Assembly (NCBI GenBank): GCA_016869275.1
Contig: VGEO01000020.1
Span: 1 to 39,176, forward strand
Length of the DNA: 39,176 bases
Reading direction: 5' to 3'
Source of the DNA: Alphaproteobacteria bacterium
GTDB taxonomy: Bacteria > Pseudomonadota > Alphaproteobacteria > SHVV01
Both the position numbers and the translations under genes were made by a program. Positions 17,918 through 24,984 of this stretch are shown here, in pieces. The stretch's first letter is position 1. Each line of letters begins with the position of its first letter. The notes below the pieces were generated by a model. It was not told the origin of the DNA and searched no databases. It worked only from the letters and a program-made list of their open reading frames with translations.

Positions 17918-18594
17918 CCGCATCGCTCCGCCTCGTCGTGTTCGATTGGGACGGGACCCTCGTCGATAGCGCGGGCGCGATCGTCACGGCTATGGGCGAG
18001 GCGTTCGCGGCCCATCGCTATCCCGCCCCCGATCCGGCGGCGGTACGCCGCATCATCGGCCTCGCGCTTGAGACCGCGGTCGCGCGCCTGCTCCCCGCCG
18101 AGCGAGCCGGCGCGGCGCCGGCGATTGCGGCGAGCTATCGCCAGGCCTACGCCGCGGCGCGCGCTCGGCCCGACGACGTCGAGTCGGTCGTCATCGACGG
18201 CGCGGTCGCCGAGCTCGATCGCCTCGCGGCGCAGGGCTACCTCTGCGCTGTCGCGACCGGAAAATCGCGCCGCGGCATCGCCCGCGCCCTCGAGCGCACC
18301 GGGCTTCGCGGCCGCTTCGTCGCCTGGCGCACCGCCGACGATGCGCCGGGAAAGCCCCACCCCGGTATGCTCGAGCAGGTGATGGCCGAGGTCGGGATCG
18401 AGCCCGCCGCGACCGTGGTCGTCGGCGACACCACCTTCGATATCGAAATGGCGCGGAACGCCGGCGCCGGCGCGATCGGTGTTGCCTGGGGCTACCACCC
18501 ACCCGCCGACCTCGCCGCCGCCGGGGCCGCCCGCGTCATCGATCGTTTCGACCAGTTATCGATGTCGGTCGAGGGCGTGCTGACGGTGCGATGA
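17914..18594 (+). CDS. HAD-superfamily hydrolase, phosphoglycolate phosphatase-like
   Basis: The 226-residue haloacid dehalogenase-type enzyme has motif I VVFDWDGTLVDS near residue 8, motif II in VATGKSRRG, a lysine in GKPHPGMLEQ, and motif III/IV GDTTFDIEMARNAGAGAIGV. An alpha-helical cap is inserted after motif I, as in Gph and pyrophosphatase subfamilies. The exact substrate is unknown. The ATG at 17914 overlaps the previous stop by ATGA, and its own stop overlaps the next gene in the same way. Confidence 0.88.
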   Translation: MTASLRLVVFDWDGTLVDSAGAIVTAMGEAFAAHRYPAPDPAAVRRIIGLALETAVARLLPAERAGAAPAIAASYRQAYAAARARPDDVESVVIDGAVAELDRLAAQGYLCAVATGKSRRGIARALERTGLRGRFVAWRTADDAPGKPHPGMLEQVMAEVGIEPAATVVVGDTTFDIEMARNAGAGAIGVAWGYHPPADLAAAGAARVIDRFDQLSMSVEGVLTVR

Positions 18595-19316
18595 CCGCGC
18601 TCACGATCAAGCGGTTCTACAAGGCGGTCACGGTCGCGGCGCCCGCCCCGGGCGAATGGCGCGTTCTCCTCGATGGCCGGCCGGCGCTCACTCCAGGTCG
18701 ACGCCCGCTCGGCGTTCCGAGCCAAGCGCTCGCCCAGGCGATCGCGGCCGAATTCGATCGGCAAACCGAGCGGCTTACGGTCGCGGCGATGCCGATCGCG
18801 CGCCTTACCGGAGCCGCGCTCGATCTCGATGCGCCGGCGCAGGAGCGCCTGATCGATCAACTTGCCGCTTTCTGCGACACCGATCTCCTGTGCCACCGTG
18901 CCCAGCAGCCGGCCGAGCTCGCCCTGCTCCAAAGCACCGCGTGGGATCCGATCCTGGCGTGGGCGCGCGGCCGGTTCGGTGTCGTACCGGTCATCGTTCG
19001 CGGCGTCATTCCGGCGCAGCCCGCGCCGGAGGTCCGGCGAGCTTACCGCTCGGTCGTCGCCGCGTTGGGCCCGTTCCGCTTGGTGGCCCTGAAGGCCTTG
19101 GCCTCCGCAACCGGTTCGCTGCTCTTGGGTCTCGCCGTGCTCGTCGGCCGCCTCGATGCCGAAGGCGCTTGGCATGCGGCGGAGCTCGACGAGCAATATC
19201 AGATCGAGCGTTGGGGCGACGATGCGGAAGCGCGCGCGCGGCGTCTCGCGATCCGGGCCGAGATCGGTGCCGCCGCGGTCGTGGCCCGATCCGGGGACGA
19301 TCTAACAACTTATTGA
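18591..19316 (+). CDS. ATP12-family F1-ATPase assembly chaperone
   Basis: The 241-residue protein begins MTALTIKRFYKAVTV and carries the family pattern WRVLLDGRPALTPGRRPLGVPSQ (split across residues 22-45), followed by AIAAEFDRQ, DTDLLCHRA and ELDEQYQIERWGDDAEA. In mitochondria ATP12 protects the F1 alpha subunit before assembly; alphaproteobacteria carry homologues. It ends the ATGA-linked chain. A possible 24-codon hydrophobic reading frame starts on its stop codon. Confidence 0.9.
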   Translation: MTALTIKRFYKAVTVAAPAPGEWRVLLDGRPALTPGRRPLGVPSQALAQAIAAEFDRQTERLTVAAMPIARLTGAALDLDAPAQERLIDQLAAFCDTDLLCHRAQQPAELALLQSTAWDPILAWARGRFGVVPVIVRGVIPAQPAPEVRRAYRSVVAALGPFRLVALKALASATGSLLLGLAVLVGRLDAEGAWHAAELDEQYQIERWGDDAEARARRLAIRAEIGAAAVVARSGDDLTTY

Positions 19317-19387
19317 TATTGATAGTAACTTTGACCTCGATCGCCGTTGGGATCGGCGTGCTGGCCCTGGCCGGAGCGGCCTGCTAA
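19313..19387 (+). other. Possible 24-residue hydrophobic microprotein overlapping the ATP12 stop
   Basis: A TTG at 19313 overlaps the ATP12 stop (TTGA) and opens 24 codons ending TAA at 19385-19387. The translation is almost wholly hydrophobic (LILIVTLTSIAVGIGVLALA followed by GAAC), like a single membrane span. There is no convincing ribosome binding site and the frame continues open upstream inside the ATP12 gene, so chance is a serious alternative. Confidence 0.2.
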
Positions 19388-19429
19388 TACTCGAAACGCA
19401 TCTGTCGTTGCTGCGAGCGCATAGGTTCG

Positions 19430-20983
19430 ATGGCGAAACTCAAAGAGCTGCTGAGCGATCTCATCAAGCGGCGCGAAGTCGCGTTTTGGGGCGGCGGCCT
19501 CGATAAGGCCGAAGCACGCCACGCCAAGGGCCAGATGACCGCGCGCGAACGGCTGCTGACGCTGTTCGCCGACCACACCTTCCAAGAAATGGGCATGCAC
19601 GTCGAACACGACACGCGCGAGTTCGGCATGCAGGACAAGAAGCTGCCGGGCGATGGCGTGGTCACCGGCGTCGGCTACGTCGACGGCCGCCCGGTTGCGT
19701 CGTTCAGCCAGGATTTCACCGTCGCCGGCGGCTCGCTCGGCAAGGTTCACGCCGACAAGATCTGTAGCGTCATGGACTACGCCGGACGTGCCGGCATGCC
19801 GATCGTCGGCTTCAACGACTCGGGCGGCGCCCGCATCCAAGAGGGGGTCGAATCGCTCGCCGGCTACGGCCGCGTCTTCTATCACAACGTCCTGATGTCG
19901 GGCGTGGTGCCGCAGATCGCGGTGATCGCCGGCCCATGCGCCGGCGGCGCCGCCTACTCGCCGGCACTGATGGACTTCATCATCATGACGCGGCAGAACG
20001 CCCACATGTTCATCTGCGGTCCCGACGTCATCAAGGCGGCGACCGGCCAGTCGACGACGATGGACGAGATCGGCAGCGCCGTCGCTCACGCCACCGTCTC
20101 GGGCAACATTCACTTCATCGCCGACGACGATCATCACGCGATCGAAATCGTCCGCCGCCTGCTCTCGTTCCTGCCCGCCAACAACGTCGTCGACCCGCCG
20201 CACAACTCGTCCGACGAGCTGGTGCTCGAGGACGACCACGACATGGACGGTTTGGTGCCGGAGTCGCCCAAGGACCCGATCGACGTCCACAACGTGATCG
20301 CCAAGCTGGTCGACGGCGCCGACTTCCTCGAGGTGCAAAAGGAATTCGCCAAGAACATCGTCGTCGGCTTCGCGCGGATCGGCGGCATCGTCGTCGGCAT
20401 CATCGCCAACCAGCCCAAGGTCAAGGCCGGGACCCTCGATATCGACGCTTCCGACAAGGGTGCGCGCTTCATCCGCTTCTGCAACTGCTTCAATGTTCCG
20501 ATCGTGACCCTGGTCGACGTTCCCGGCTTCCTGCCCGGCGTCACCCAGGAGCTCGGCGGCATCATCCGGCACGGCGCCAAGATGCTGTTCGCCTACGGCG
20601 CCACCACGGTGCCGAAGATCACGGTGTTCATGCGCAAGGCCTACGGCGGCGCCTATTTGGCGATGTGCAGCCGCGATATGGGTGCCGACCTCGCGTTCGC
20701 GTGGCCGACCGCCGAGATCGCGGTGATGGGCGCCGAGGGTGCGGTCAACATTCTTTACCGGCGCGAGCTGGCCGCGGCGCCCAATGCGCGCGAGCTGCAG
20801 CAGCAACTGGTCGCCGACTACCGGGCCAAGTTCTCCTCGCCCTACCTCTCGGCGGCCAAGGGCTTGATCACCGACATCATCGAGCCGTCCCGCACCCGCG
20901 CCGCGGTCGCGCTGGGCTTGCGCAGCCTGCTCTCGAAGCGCGAAACGCGCCCGACCAAGAAGCACGGCAACATCCCGCTCTGA
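19430..20983 (+). CDS. Acyl-CoA carboxyltransferase (propionyl-CoA carboxylase beta / methylmalonyl-CoA decarboxylase alpha family)
   Basis: The 517-residue protein has the two crotonase-fold halves of biotin-dependent carboxyltransferases. Oxyanion and acyl-CoA motifs include NDSGGARIQEGVESLAGYG, GPCAGGAAYSPALMDF, VDVPGFLPGVTQELGGIIRH and KAYGGAYLAMCSRDMGAD. It ends KKHGNIPL like PccB. The enzyme transfers CO2 between carboxybiotin and an acyl-CoA. The next two genes are an OadG-like small membrane protein and a stand-alone biotin carrier instead of a biotin carboxylase. That context favours a membrane decarboxylase complex, though the protein alone cannot tell the two directions apart. Confidence 0.9.
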   Translation: MAKLKELLSDLIKRREVAFWGGGLDKAEARHAKGQMTARERLLTLFADHTFQEMGMHVEHDTREFGMQDKKLPGDGVVTGVGYVDGRPVASFSQDFTVAGGSLGKVHADKICSVMDYAGRAGMPIVGFNDSGGARIQEGVESLAGYGRVFYHNVLMSGVVPQIAVIAGPCAGGAAYSPALMDFIIMTRQNAHMFICGPDVIKAATGQSTTMDEIGSAVAHATVSGNIHFIADDDHHAIEIVRRLLSFLPANNVVDPPHNSSDELVLEDDHDMDGLVPESPKDPIDVHNVIAKLVDGADFLEVQKEFAKNIVVGFARIGGIVVGIIANQPKVKAGTLDIDASDKGARFIRFCNCFNVPIVTLVDVPGFLPGVTQELGGIIRHGAKMLFAYGATTVPKITVFMRKAYGGAYLAMCSRDMGADLAFAWPTAEIAVMGAEGAVNILYRRELAAAPNARELQQQLVADYRAKFSSPYLSAAKGLITDIIEPSRTRAAVALGLRSLLSKRETRPTKKHGNIPL

Positions 20984-20996
20984 ACTCGGCATCGCG

Positions 20997-21488
20997 ATGA
21001 CGCTCGGCCTTCTGCTCGTCGCCATCGCCGCCGGCGGCGGGGCGTTTTTCCTGCTCTGGCAACGGGTCCAGACTCTCGAGGGGATGATCGAGCGGTTGCG
21101 CCGGCAAGCGACGGCGTTACCCACGCCGGCGCCGCTCGCCATGCCCGGCGACGCCGCCCCGGCCGCGAGCGCGCCGCCGGCGGCGTCACCGCCCGCGAGC
21201 TCGGGCCCGGCCAAGCGTCCGTTCATCTCGGTGGTACCGAAGGCGCCGACCCGCGAGGAGCAGGTCGCCAAGGACTTGCCGATCATCTTCGCCGCGGTCG
21301 CGGCCTACATGGCCGATGTCAAGCCGGTGATTCGCGTCTACACGCCGGCGCAAAGTCCCGGCATGTGGGGCATGGTCAGCCGCTTCGATCATCGCCGGTC
21401 GAATCGCATGAGCTGGGATCGCGGCGTTTCGGCCGCCGGTGCGAACGAAACGCGACGGCAGTGGTACAAATTCTGGTCGAAGGCCTGA
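20997..21488 (+). CDS. OadG/MmdD-like small membrane subunit (inferred)
   Basis: The 163-residue protein has one N-terminal membrane span (residues 3-20, LGLLLVAIAAGGGAFFLL), a short helix (QRVQTLEGMIERLRRQ) and an Ala/Pro linker at 41-72. The heptapeptide RPFISVV is at 74-80, then IIFAAVAAYMADVKPVIRVY and a basic/aromatic tail ending RRQWYKFWSKA. OadG-type gamma/delta subunits have the same plan of one span, Ala/Pro linker and short conserved tail, and hold the sodium-pump decarboxylase together. The assignment rests on that plan and on the neighbours, not on a strong motif. The ATG has no strong Shine-Dalgarno. Confidence 0.6.
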   Translation: MTLGLLLVAIAAGGGAFFLLWQRVQTLEGMIERLRRQATALPTPAPLAMPGDAAPAASAPPAASPPASSGPAKRPFISVVPKAPTREEQVAKDLPIIFAAVAAYMADVKPVIRVYTPAQSPGMWGMVSRFDHRRSNRMSWDRGVSAAGANETRRQWYKFWSKA

Positions 21489-21514
21489 CGTCGAGCGAGA
21501 CGGGTGAGGAAACG

Positions 21515-21946
21515 ATGAAAAAACTGCGGATTACGGTCGAGAACCGGTCCTACGACGTCACCGTCGAGGAGCTTGAAGACACCAGCGCGCGGCCGTCGGC
21601 CCTGCCGACCCAGGTGCCACGCCCGTTCATTTCCGTGGTCAACCCGGCACCGGCGGCGGCACCCGCACCGCGTGCCGCCGCCCCGGCACCGCGCCCTGCT
21701 GCCGCGTCGGCCGCCCCGCCCGTCGCCGCCGGCGCCGGGAGCGTGTTGAGCCCGCTCGCCGGCGTCATCGTCTCGGTCGACGTCGCGGTCGGCCAAGCCG
21801 TCAAGGAGGGCGACAAGCTCTTGTGCCTCGAGGCGATGAAGATGAACACCGATGTGCTGGCGCCCCACGCCGGCACCGTCACCGCGGTCCACGTCGACGT
21901 CGGCGTCCCGGTCCAAGAGAGCCAAGTCCTGGTTACGGTTTCCTAG
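21515..21946 (+). CDS. Stand-alone biotin carrier protein of the decarboxylase/carboxylase module
   Basis: The 143-residue protein has an N-terminal segment [20 protein letters not shown] like MmdC/GcdC carriers, the heptapeptide RPFISVV at 36-42, an Ala/Pro linker to about residue 72, and a biotinyl domain. The biotin motif EAMKMN lies at 106-111 with Lys109 as the expected biotinylation site. It would shuttle carboxyl groups from the carboxyltransferase. The ATG at 21515 follows gaggaa closely; the longer frame upstream overlaps the previous gene. No biotin carboxylase domain is attached. Confidence 0.88.
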   Translation: MKKLRITVENRSYDVTVEELEDTSARPSALPTQVPRPFISVVNPAPAAAPAPRAAAPAPRPAAASAAPPVAAGAGSVLSPLAGVIVSVDVAVGQAVKEGDKLLCLEAMKMNTDVLAPHAGTVTAVHVDVGVPVQESQVLVTVS

Positions 21947-21962
21947 GCCGCTCCGGCCTGCG

Positions 21963-22250
21963 ATGCGCACGGCGGTCCGCGTTCGCATCACCGGCAAGGT
22001 GCAGGGGGTCTGGTTTCGTGCCTGGACGCGCGAACAAGCCCAAGCGCTCGGCCTCGACGGCTGGGTCCGCAACTTGAGCGACGGATCGGTCGAGGCGCTG
22101 TTCGCAGGCCCGCCCGCGGCGGTCGAGCGCGCGCTCGCCGCCTGCCACCGCGGACCGCCCGCTGCCCGCGTCGCCCAGGTAACGCCGACGCCGGTTGCGG
22201 CCGACGATATTGCCGCCGGGTCTGGCTTCGCGCAGCGACCCGACGCATAG
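21963..22250 (+). CDS. acyP: Acylphosphatase
   Basis: The 95-residue protein has the acylphosphatase signature [20 protein letters not shown] with catalytic Arg19 and [17 protein letters not shown] with catalytic Asn37. The enzyme hydrolyses carboxyl-phosphate bonds. It starts 16 bp after the biotin carrier stop, so it is probably in the same transcript. The frame is open further upstream, but the ATG at 21963 gives the normal family length. It converges with lipB. Confidence 0.92.
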   Translation: MRTAVRVRITGKVQGVWFRAWTREQAQALGLDGWVRNLSDGSVEALFAGPPAAVERALAACHRGPPAARVAQVTPTPVAADDIAAGSGFAQRPDA

Positions 22251-22282
22251 GTCGAGCGTCGCGGTGGCAGGGAGGGGGCCCC

Positions 22283-22912
22283 TCAACCGAAGGTTTCGGC
22301 GAAGGTCGCCTTGAGCGCCTGATCGACTTCGGCCATCGTCACCGGTAGACCCAAGTCGACCAGCGAGGTGACGCCGTGGTCGCGGACGCCGCACGGCACG
22401 ATCCCGGCGAAATGCCTCAAATCGGGTTCGACGTTGAGCGAGACGCCGTGGAAGCTCACCCAGTGGCGAATGCGCACCCCGACGGCCGCGATCTTGGCTT
22501 CGCGGCCGCCGCCCTGGTCGATCCAGATCCCGACCCGGCCTTCGCGCCGCTCGCCCTTGACGTTGAAGCGGGCGAGGGTTGCGATCAGCCAATCCTCGAG
22601 GGTGCGGACGTAAGCGCGGACGTTGCGGCCGCGGCGGCGGAGGTCGAGCAGGACATAGGCCACGCGCTGGCCGGGGCCGTGATAGGTGTATTGGCCGCCG
22701 CGGCCGGTGGCGTAGACCGGAAAGGCGCCCGCATCCAAGAGGTCGCCCGGCTTGGCGCTGGTTCCGGCGGTATAGAGCGGCGGATGCTCCAGGAGCCACA
22801 CCAGCTCGGGCGCTGCCCCAGCGCGAATCGCGGCGACTCGGGCCTCCATCGCCCTGACCGCCGCCTCGTAGTCGACGGCGCCCACGTCCGTCTTCCATTC
22901 GATCGCTGCCAT
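22283..22912 (-). CDS. lipB: Octanoyl-[acyl carrier protein]:protein octanoyltransferase
   Basis: The 209-residue LipB moves octanoate from ACP to lipoyl domains of 2-oxoacid dehydrogenases and GcvH, the first step of lipoate assembly. The signature [20 protein letters not shown] begins at residue 71. Lys140 ([11 protein letters not shown]) and Cys174 (GIVPCGV) are the expected catalytic pair. It diverges from fliN across an 80-bp gap. In this window its product would support the branched-chain 2-oxoacid dehydrogenase needed between leucine dehydrogenase and isovaleryl-CoA (inference). Confidence 0.95.
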   Translation of the reverse strand: MAAIEWKTDVGAVDYEAAVRAMEARVAAIRAGAAPELVWLLEHPPLYTAGTSAKPGDLLDAGAFPVYATGRGGQYTYHGPGQRVAYVLLDLRRRGRNVRAYVRTLEDWLIATLARFNVKGERREGRVGIWIDQGGGREAKIAAVGVRIRHWVSFHGVSLNVEPDLRHFAGIVPCGVRDHGVTSLVDLGLPVTMAEVDQALKATFAETFG

Positions 22913-22930
22913 GCTAGGATTCTAGGGCGT

Positions 22931-22953
22931 TGCGACGGCCCCGTCCCGTCGCA
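22931..22953. promoter_or_regulatory. 8-bp perfect inverted repeat in the lipB-fliN divergent gap
   Basis: TGCGACGG (22931-22938) and CCGTCGCA (22946-22953) are exact inverted copies around a 7-bp centre. They lie 19 bp upstream of lipB on its strand and directly next to the CtrA-like box. The repeat could be an operator half-site pair or an RNA hairpin in the lipB leader; neither is proven. Confidence 0.4.
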
Positions 22954-22969
22954 TTAACCAATTGCTAAC
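22954..22969 (+). promoter_or_regulatory. CtrA-like box upstream of fliN
   Basis: TTAA-CCAATTG-CTAAC matches the CtrA full site TTAA-N7-TTAAC with one mismatch and correct spacing. CtrA controls flagellar genes in many alphaproteobacteria. The box ends 23 bp before the fliN ATG. If it overlaps the -35 region, the transcript would start at or just before the start codon. Binding is inferred from consensus only. Confidence 0.45.
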
Positions 22970-22992
22970 CGTAATTCGGGTAGAAGCCGTCT

Positions 22993-23259
22993 ATGCCCAG
23001 CAACGAAACCATCGGCCGCGACATCCCCAAGGCGCTCGACAATGTGACGGTCGAGGTCTCGGTGATGCTCGGCAAGGCGGTCATGCCGATCCACCAGCTT
23101 CTGAAGATGGGTCGCGGCGCTGTCATCGAACTCGATGCCACCGTGCACGACCACGCCCTTATCTTCGCCAACAACCGCCTGATCGCCAAGGGCGAGGTGA
23201 TGGTGGTCGACGACCACATTGGGGTCTCGGTGACCGAAACGATCCGCGGGCTCGTCTAG
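22993..23259 (+). CDS. fliN: FliN-type flagellar motor switch protein (single SpoA domain)
   Basis: The 88-residue protein is essentially one FliN/SpoA C-ring domain: VTVEVSVMLGKAVMPIHQLL, the GRGAVIELDATVHDHALIFA segment and NRLIAKGEVMVVDDHIGVSV. FliN forms the lower C-ring of the flagellar switch and binds FliM and FliH. No other flagellar gene is in the window, so it is an isolated copy here. A type III secretion SctQ-like role is less likely given its size and the CtrA-like box. Confidence 0.88.
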   Translation: MPSNETIGRDIPKALDNVTVEVSVMLGKAVMPIHQLLKMGRGAVIELDATVHDHALIFANNRLIAKGEVMVVDDHIGVSVTETIRGLV

Positions 23260-23272
23260 CCACAGCGCCGCT

Positions 23273-23311
23273 CGGGCACAACGCCCGTATTTAGCGATTT
23301 TTCTTTATTTT
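23273..23311 (+). terminator. Possible terminator after fliN
   Basis: CGGGC (23273-23277) and GCCCG (23283-23287) form a 5-bp stem with loop ACAAC, followed by an unusually T-rich stretch to 23311 that includes TTTTT and TTTATTTT. The stem is short, so the call is tentative. Confidence 0.45.
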
Positions 23312-23330
23312 CCCGGCGGCCAGCTAATCC

Positions 23331-23359
23331 TTGATCGGCTGGCAGGGATTTGTTATTCG
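23331..23359 (+). promoter_or_regulatory. Possible promoter of tRNA-Leu
   Basis: TTGATC at 23331-23336 and TATTCG at 23354-23359 are 17 bp apart, and the tRNA begins 11 bp later, a plausible distance for a 5' leader. The -10 match is weak, so confidence is low. Confidence 0.35.
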
Positions 23360-23369
23360 GGCGGCTGAT

Positions 23370-23457
23370 GCGGTTGTGGCGGAACTGGCAGACGCGCAGC
23401 GTTGAGGTCGCTGTGGGATAACATCCCGTGGAAGTTCGAGTCTTCTCAACCGCACCA
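23370..23457 (+). tRNA. tRNA-Leu (anticodon GAG)
   Basis: All arms of a class II tRNA fold: acceptor GCGGTTG with CAACCGC, anticodon stem CAGCG/CGCTG around the loop TTGAGGT with anticodon GAG at 23404-23406, a long variable arm (GGGATAACATCCC), and the T arm GAAG-TTCGAGT-CTTC. The 3' CCA is encoded (23455-23457). It reads CUC and CUU codons. Confidence 0.96.
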
Positions 23458-23466
23458 GTTCGAGCG

Positions 23467-23495
23467 AGCCCGTGCACCGCTTGCGGGCTTCGTCT
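23467..23495 (+). terminator. Possible terminator after tRNA-Leu
   Basis: AGCCCG (23467-23472) and CGGGCT (23484-23489) form a 6-bp stem, followed by TCGTCTTTAT. It starts 10 nt after the tRNA CCA end and lies before mgtE. The loop is 11 nt and the T-run is interrupted, so this is moderate evidence. Confidence 0.5.
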
Positions 23496-23554
23496 TTATC
23501 GGGCCCCCTAGGCAGGCGCCCGCTCCGGCCGGTGCGGCCGGCGAGGAGACGTCC

Positions 23555-24958
23555 ATGACCGAGCCGACGGTCGCCGCGCCGCCCCCGTCGCAAGCCGAAC
23601 CGGCGCCCGAGGACTTGGGCTACGGCCCGACCCCGGAGCTCGTCCAGGCGGTCGTCAACGCCGCCGAGGGCGGCGACGCCGCGGCGGTCCGGACGCTCCT
23701 GGTCCCGCTCCACGCTGCCGACATCGCTGGTGTCGTCGGGCAGCTGACGCCCGATCAGCGGGCGATGGTCGTGGCGGCGCTGCGCGGGCGCTTGGATCCC
23801 GAGGTGCTGGCCGAACTTCACGTCGTCCTTCAAGACGAGATCGTCGAGCTGTTCGAGCCCAACGAGCTGGCGACCGCGATCACCGCGCTCGACACCGACG
23901 ACGCCGTCAACGTCATCGAGAACCTCGAGGCTGCGGACCAGCGCGAGGTATTGGCGGCAATTCCGGCGGCCGACCGCGCCCACGTCGAGGAGGCGCTCGC
24001 TTTCGCCGAGGAATCGGCCGGCCGGCTGATGCAACGCTCGTTCGTCGCGGTGCCGGTATACTGGAACATCGGCCAGATCATCGACTACCTGCGCGACGAG
24101 GATGACCTCCCGGAGGAGTTCTACGAGATCTTCGTCGTCGACCATAACCGCAAACCGCTCGGCACCGTGCCGCTCAATCGCGCCATGCGCGCCAAGCGGC
24201 CGATCGTGGTCGGCGACATCATGGATAAGGAGCCCAAGATCGTTCCGGTCGACATGGACCAGGAGGACGTGGCCTATGTCTTCCGCCAGTACGACCTGAC
24301 GTCGGCGCCGGTGGTCGATCGCGACGGCCGCCTGGTCGGCGTGATCATGGTCGACGACATCCTCGACGTGATCCACGAGGAGCACGGCGAGGACATGATG
24401 CGGATGGGCGGCGTCACCGAGGGCGATCTTTATACCTCGATCGTCAAGACCACGCGCTCGCGCTCGGCCTGGCTGGCCGTCAATACCGGGACCGCGCTCT
24501 TGGCCTCGACCGTGATTTCGCTGTTCGATGCCACCATCGAGCAGATGGTCGCGCTCGCGATCCTGATGCCGATCGTCGCGTCGATGGGCGGTAATACCGG
24601 CATGCAGGCCCTCACCGTCGCGGTCCGCGCGCTCGCGACACGCGAGCTCACCGCGGCAAACGCGCCACGCCTGATCAACAAGGAGCTGGTGGTCGGGCTG
24701 CTCAACGGAGCGCTGTTTGCGGTGATCATCGGCTCGGTCGCGACGTTCTGGTTCGCGAGCCTTCCTCTGGGTTTGGTTCTGGGGGCGGCGATGGTCGTCA
24801 ATTTGGGCGTCGCCGGCCTCTGCGGCATCTTGATCCCGCTCGCGCTCGAGCGGTTCGGCGCCGACCCGGCGCTGGCGGCCTCGATTTTCCTGACCATGGT
24901 CACCGACGTGGTCGGGTTCGTCGCATTCCTGGGACTCGCGGCGTCGTTTCTGCTCTGA
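23555..24958 (+). CDS. mgtE: Magnesium transporter MgtE
   Basis: The 467-residue protein has the MgtE plan: a Pro/Ala-rich start, an N-terminal superhelical domain (about 25-145), paired CBS domains (about 150-275, ending APVVDRDGRLVGVIMVDDIL), a plug helix and five membrane spans from about residue 300. The pore signature PIVASMGGNTGMQ lies near 339-351 and Asp451 in FLTMVTDVVGF corresponds to the selectivity-filter aspartate. It is a Mg2+-gated channel of the inner membrane. The ATG at 23555 follows gaggag at 23543-23548; the open frame upstream runs through the tRNA. Confidence 0.95.
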   Translation: MTEPTVAAPPPSQAEPAPEDLGYGPTPELVQAVVNAAEGGDAAAVRTLLVPLHAADIAGVVGQLTPDQRAMVVAALRGRLDPEVLAELHVVLQDEIVELFEPNELATAITALDTDDAVNVIENLEAADQREVLAAIPAADRAHVEEALAFAEESAGRLMQRSFVAVPVYWNIGQIIDYLRDEDDLPEEFYEIFVVDHNRKPLGTVPLNRAMRAKRPIVVGDIMDKEPKIVPVDMDQEDVAYVFRQYDLTSAPVVDRDGRLVGVIMVDDILDVIHEEHGEDMMRMGGVTEGDLYTSIVKTTRSRSAWLAVNTGTALLASTVISLFDATIEQMVALAILMPIVASMGGNTGMQALTVAVRALATRELTAANAPRLINKELVVGLLNGALFAVIIGSVATFWFASLPLGLVLGAAMVVNLGVAGLCGILIPLALERFGADPALAASIFLTMVTDVVGFVAFLGLAASFLL

Positions 24959-24984
24959 TCGGACGTAAGACGAACGAGGGTACG

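Noticed and set aside
19317-19429. Promoter of the carboxyltransferase operon
   Set aside because: TAATAC at 19385-19390 resembles a -10 box but no -35 element lies at the right distance, and TTGACC at 19331 has no -10 partner.
22241-22261. Hairpin CGACGC/GCGTCG at the acyP stop as a terminator
   Set aside because: Six base pairs with a 9-nt loop and no T-run; it includes the stop codon and is not stronger than chance in this base composition.
23402-23554. N-terminal extension of MgtE through the tRNA-Leu gene
   Set aside because: The extra codons read through the tRNA and its terminator; the ATG at 23555 has a good ribosome binding site.
23458-23554. Mg2+ riboswitch ahead of mgtE
   Set aside because: The gap is under 100 nt and holds a tRNA terminator; there is no room for an M-box and no recognisable element.
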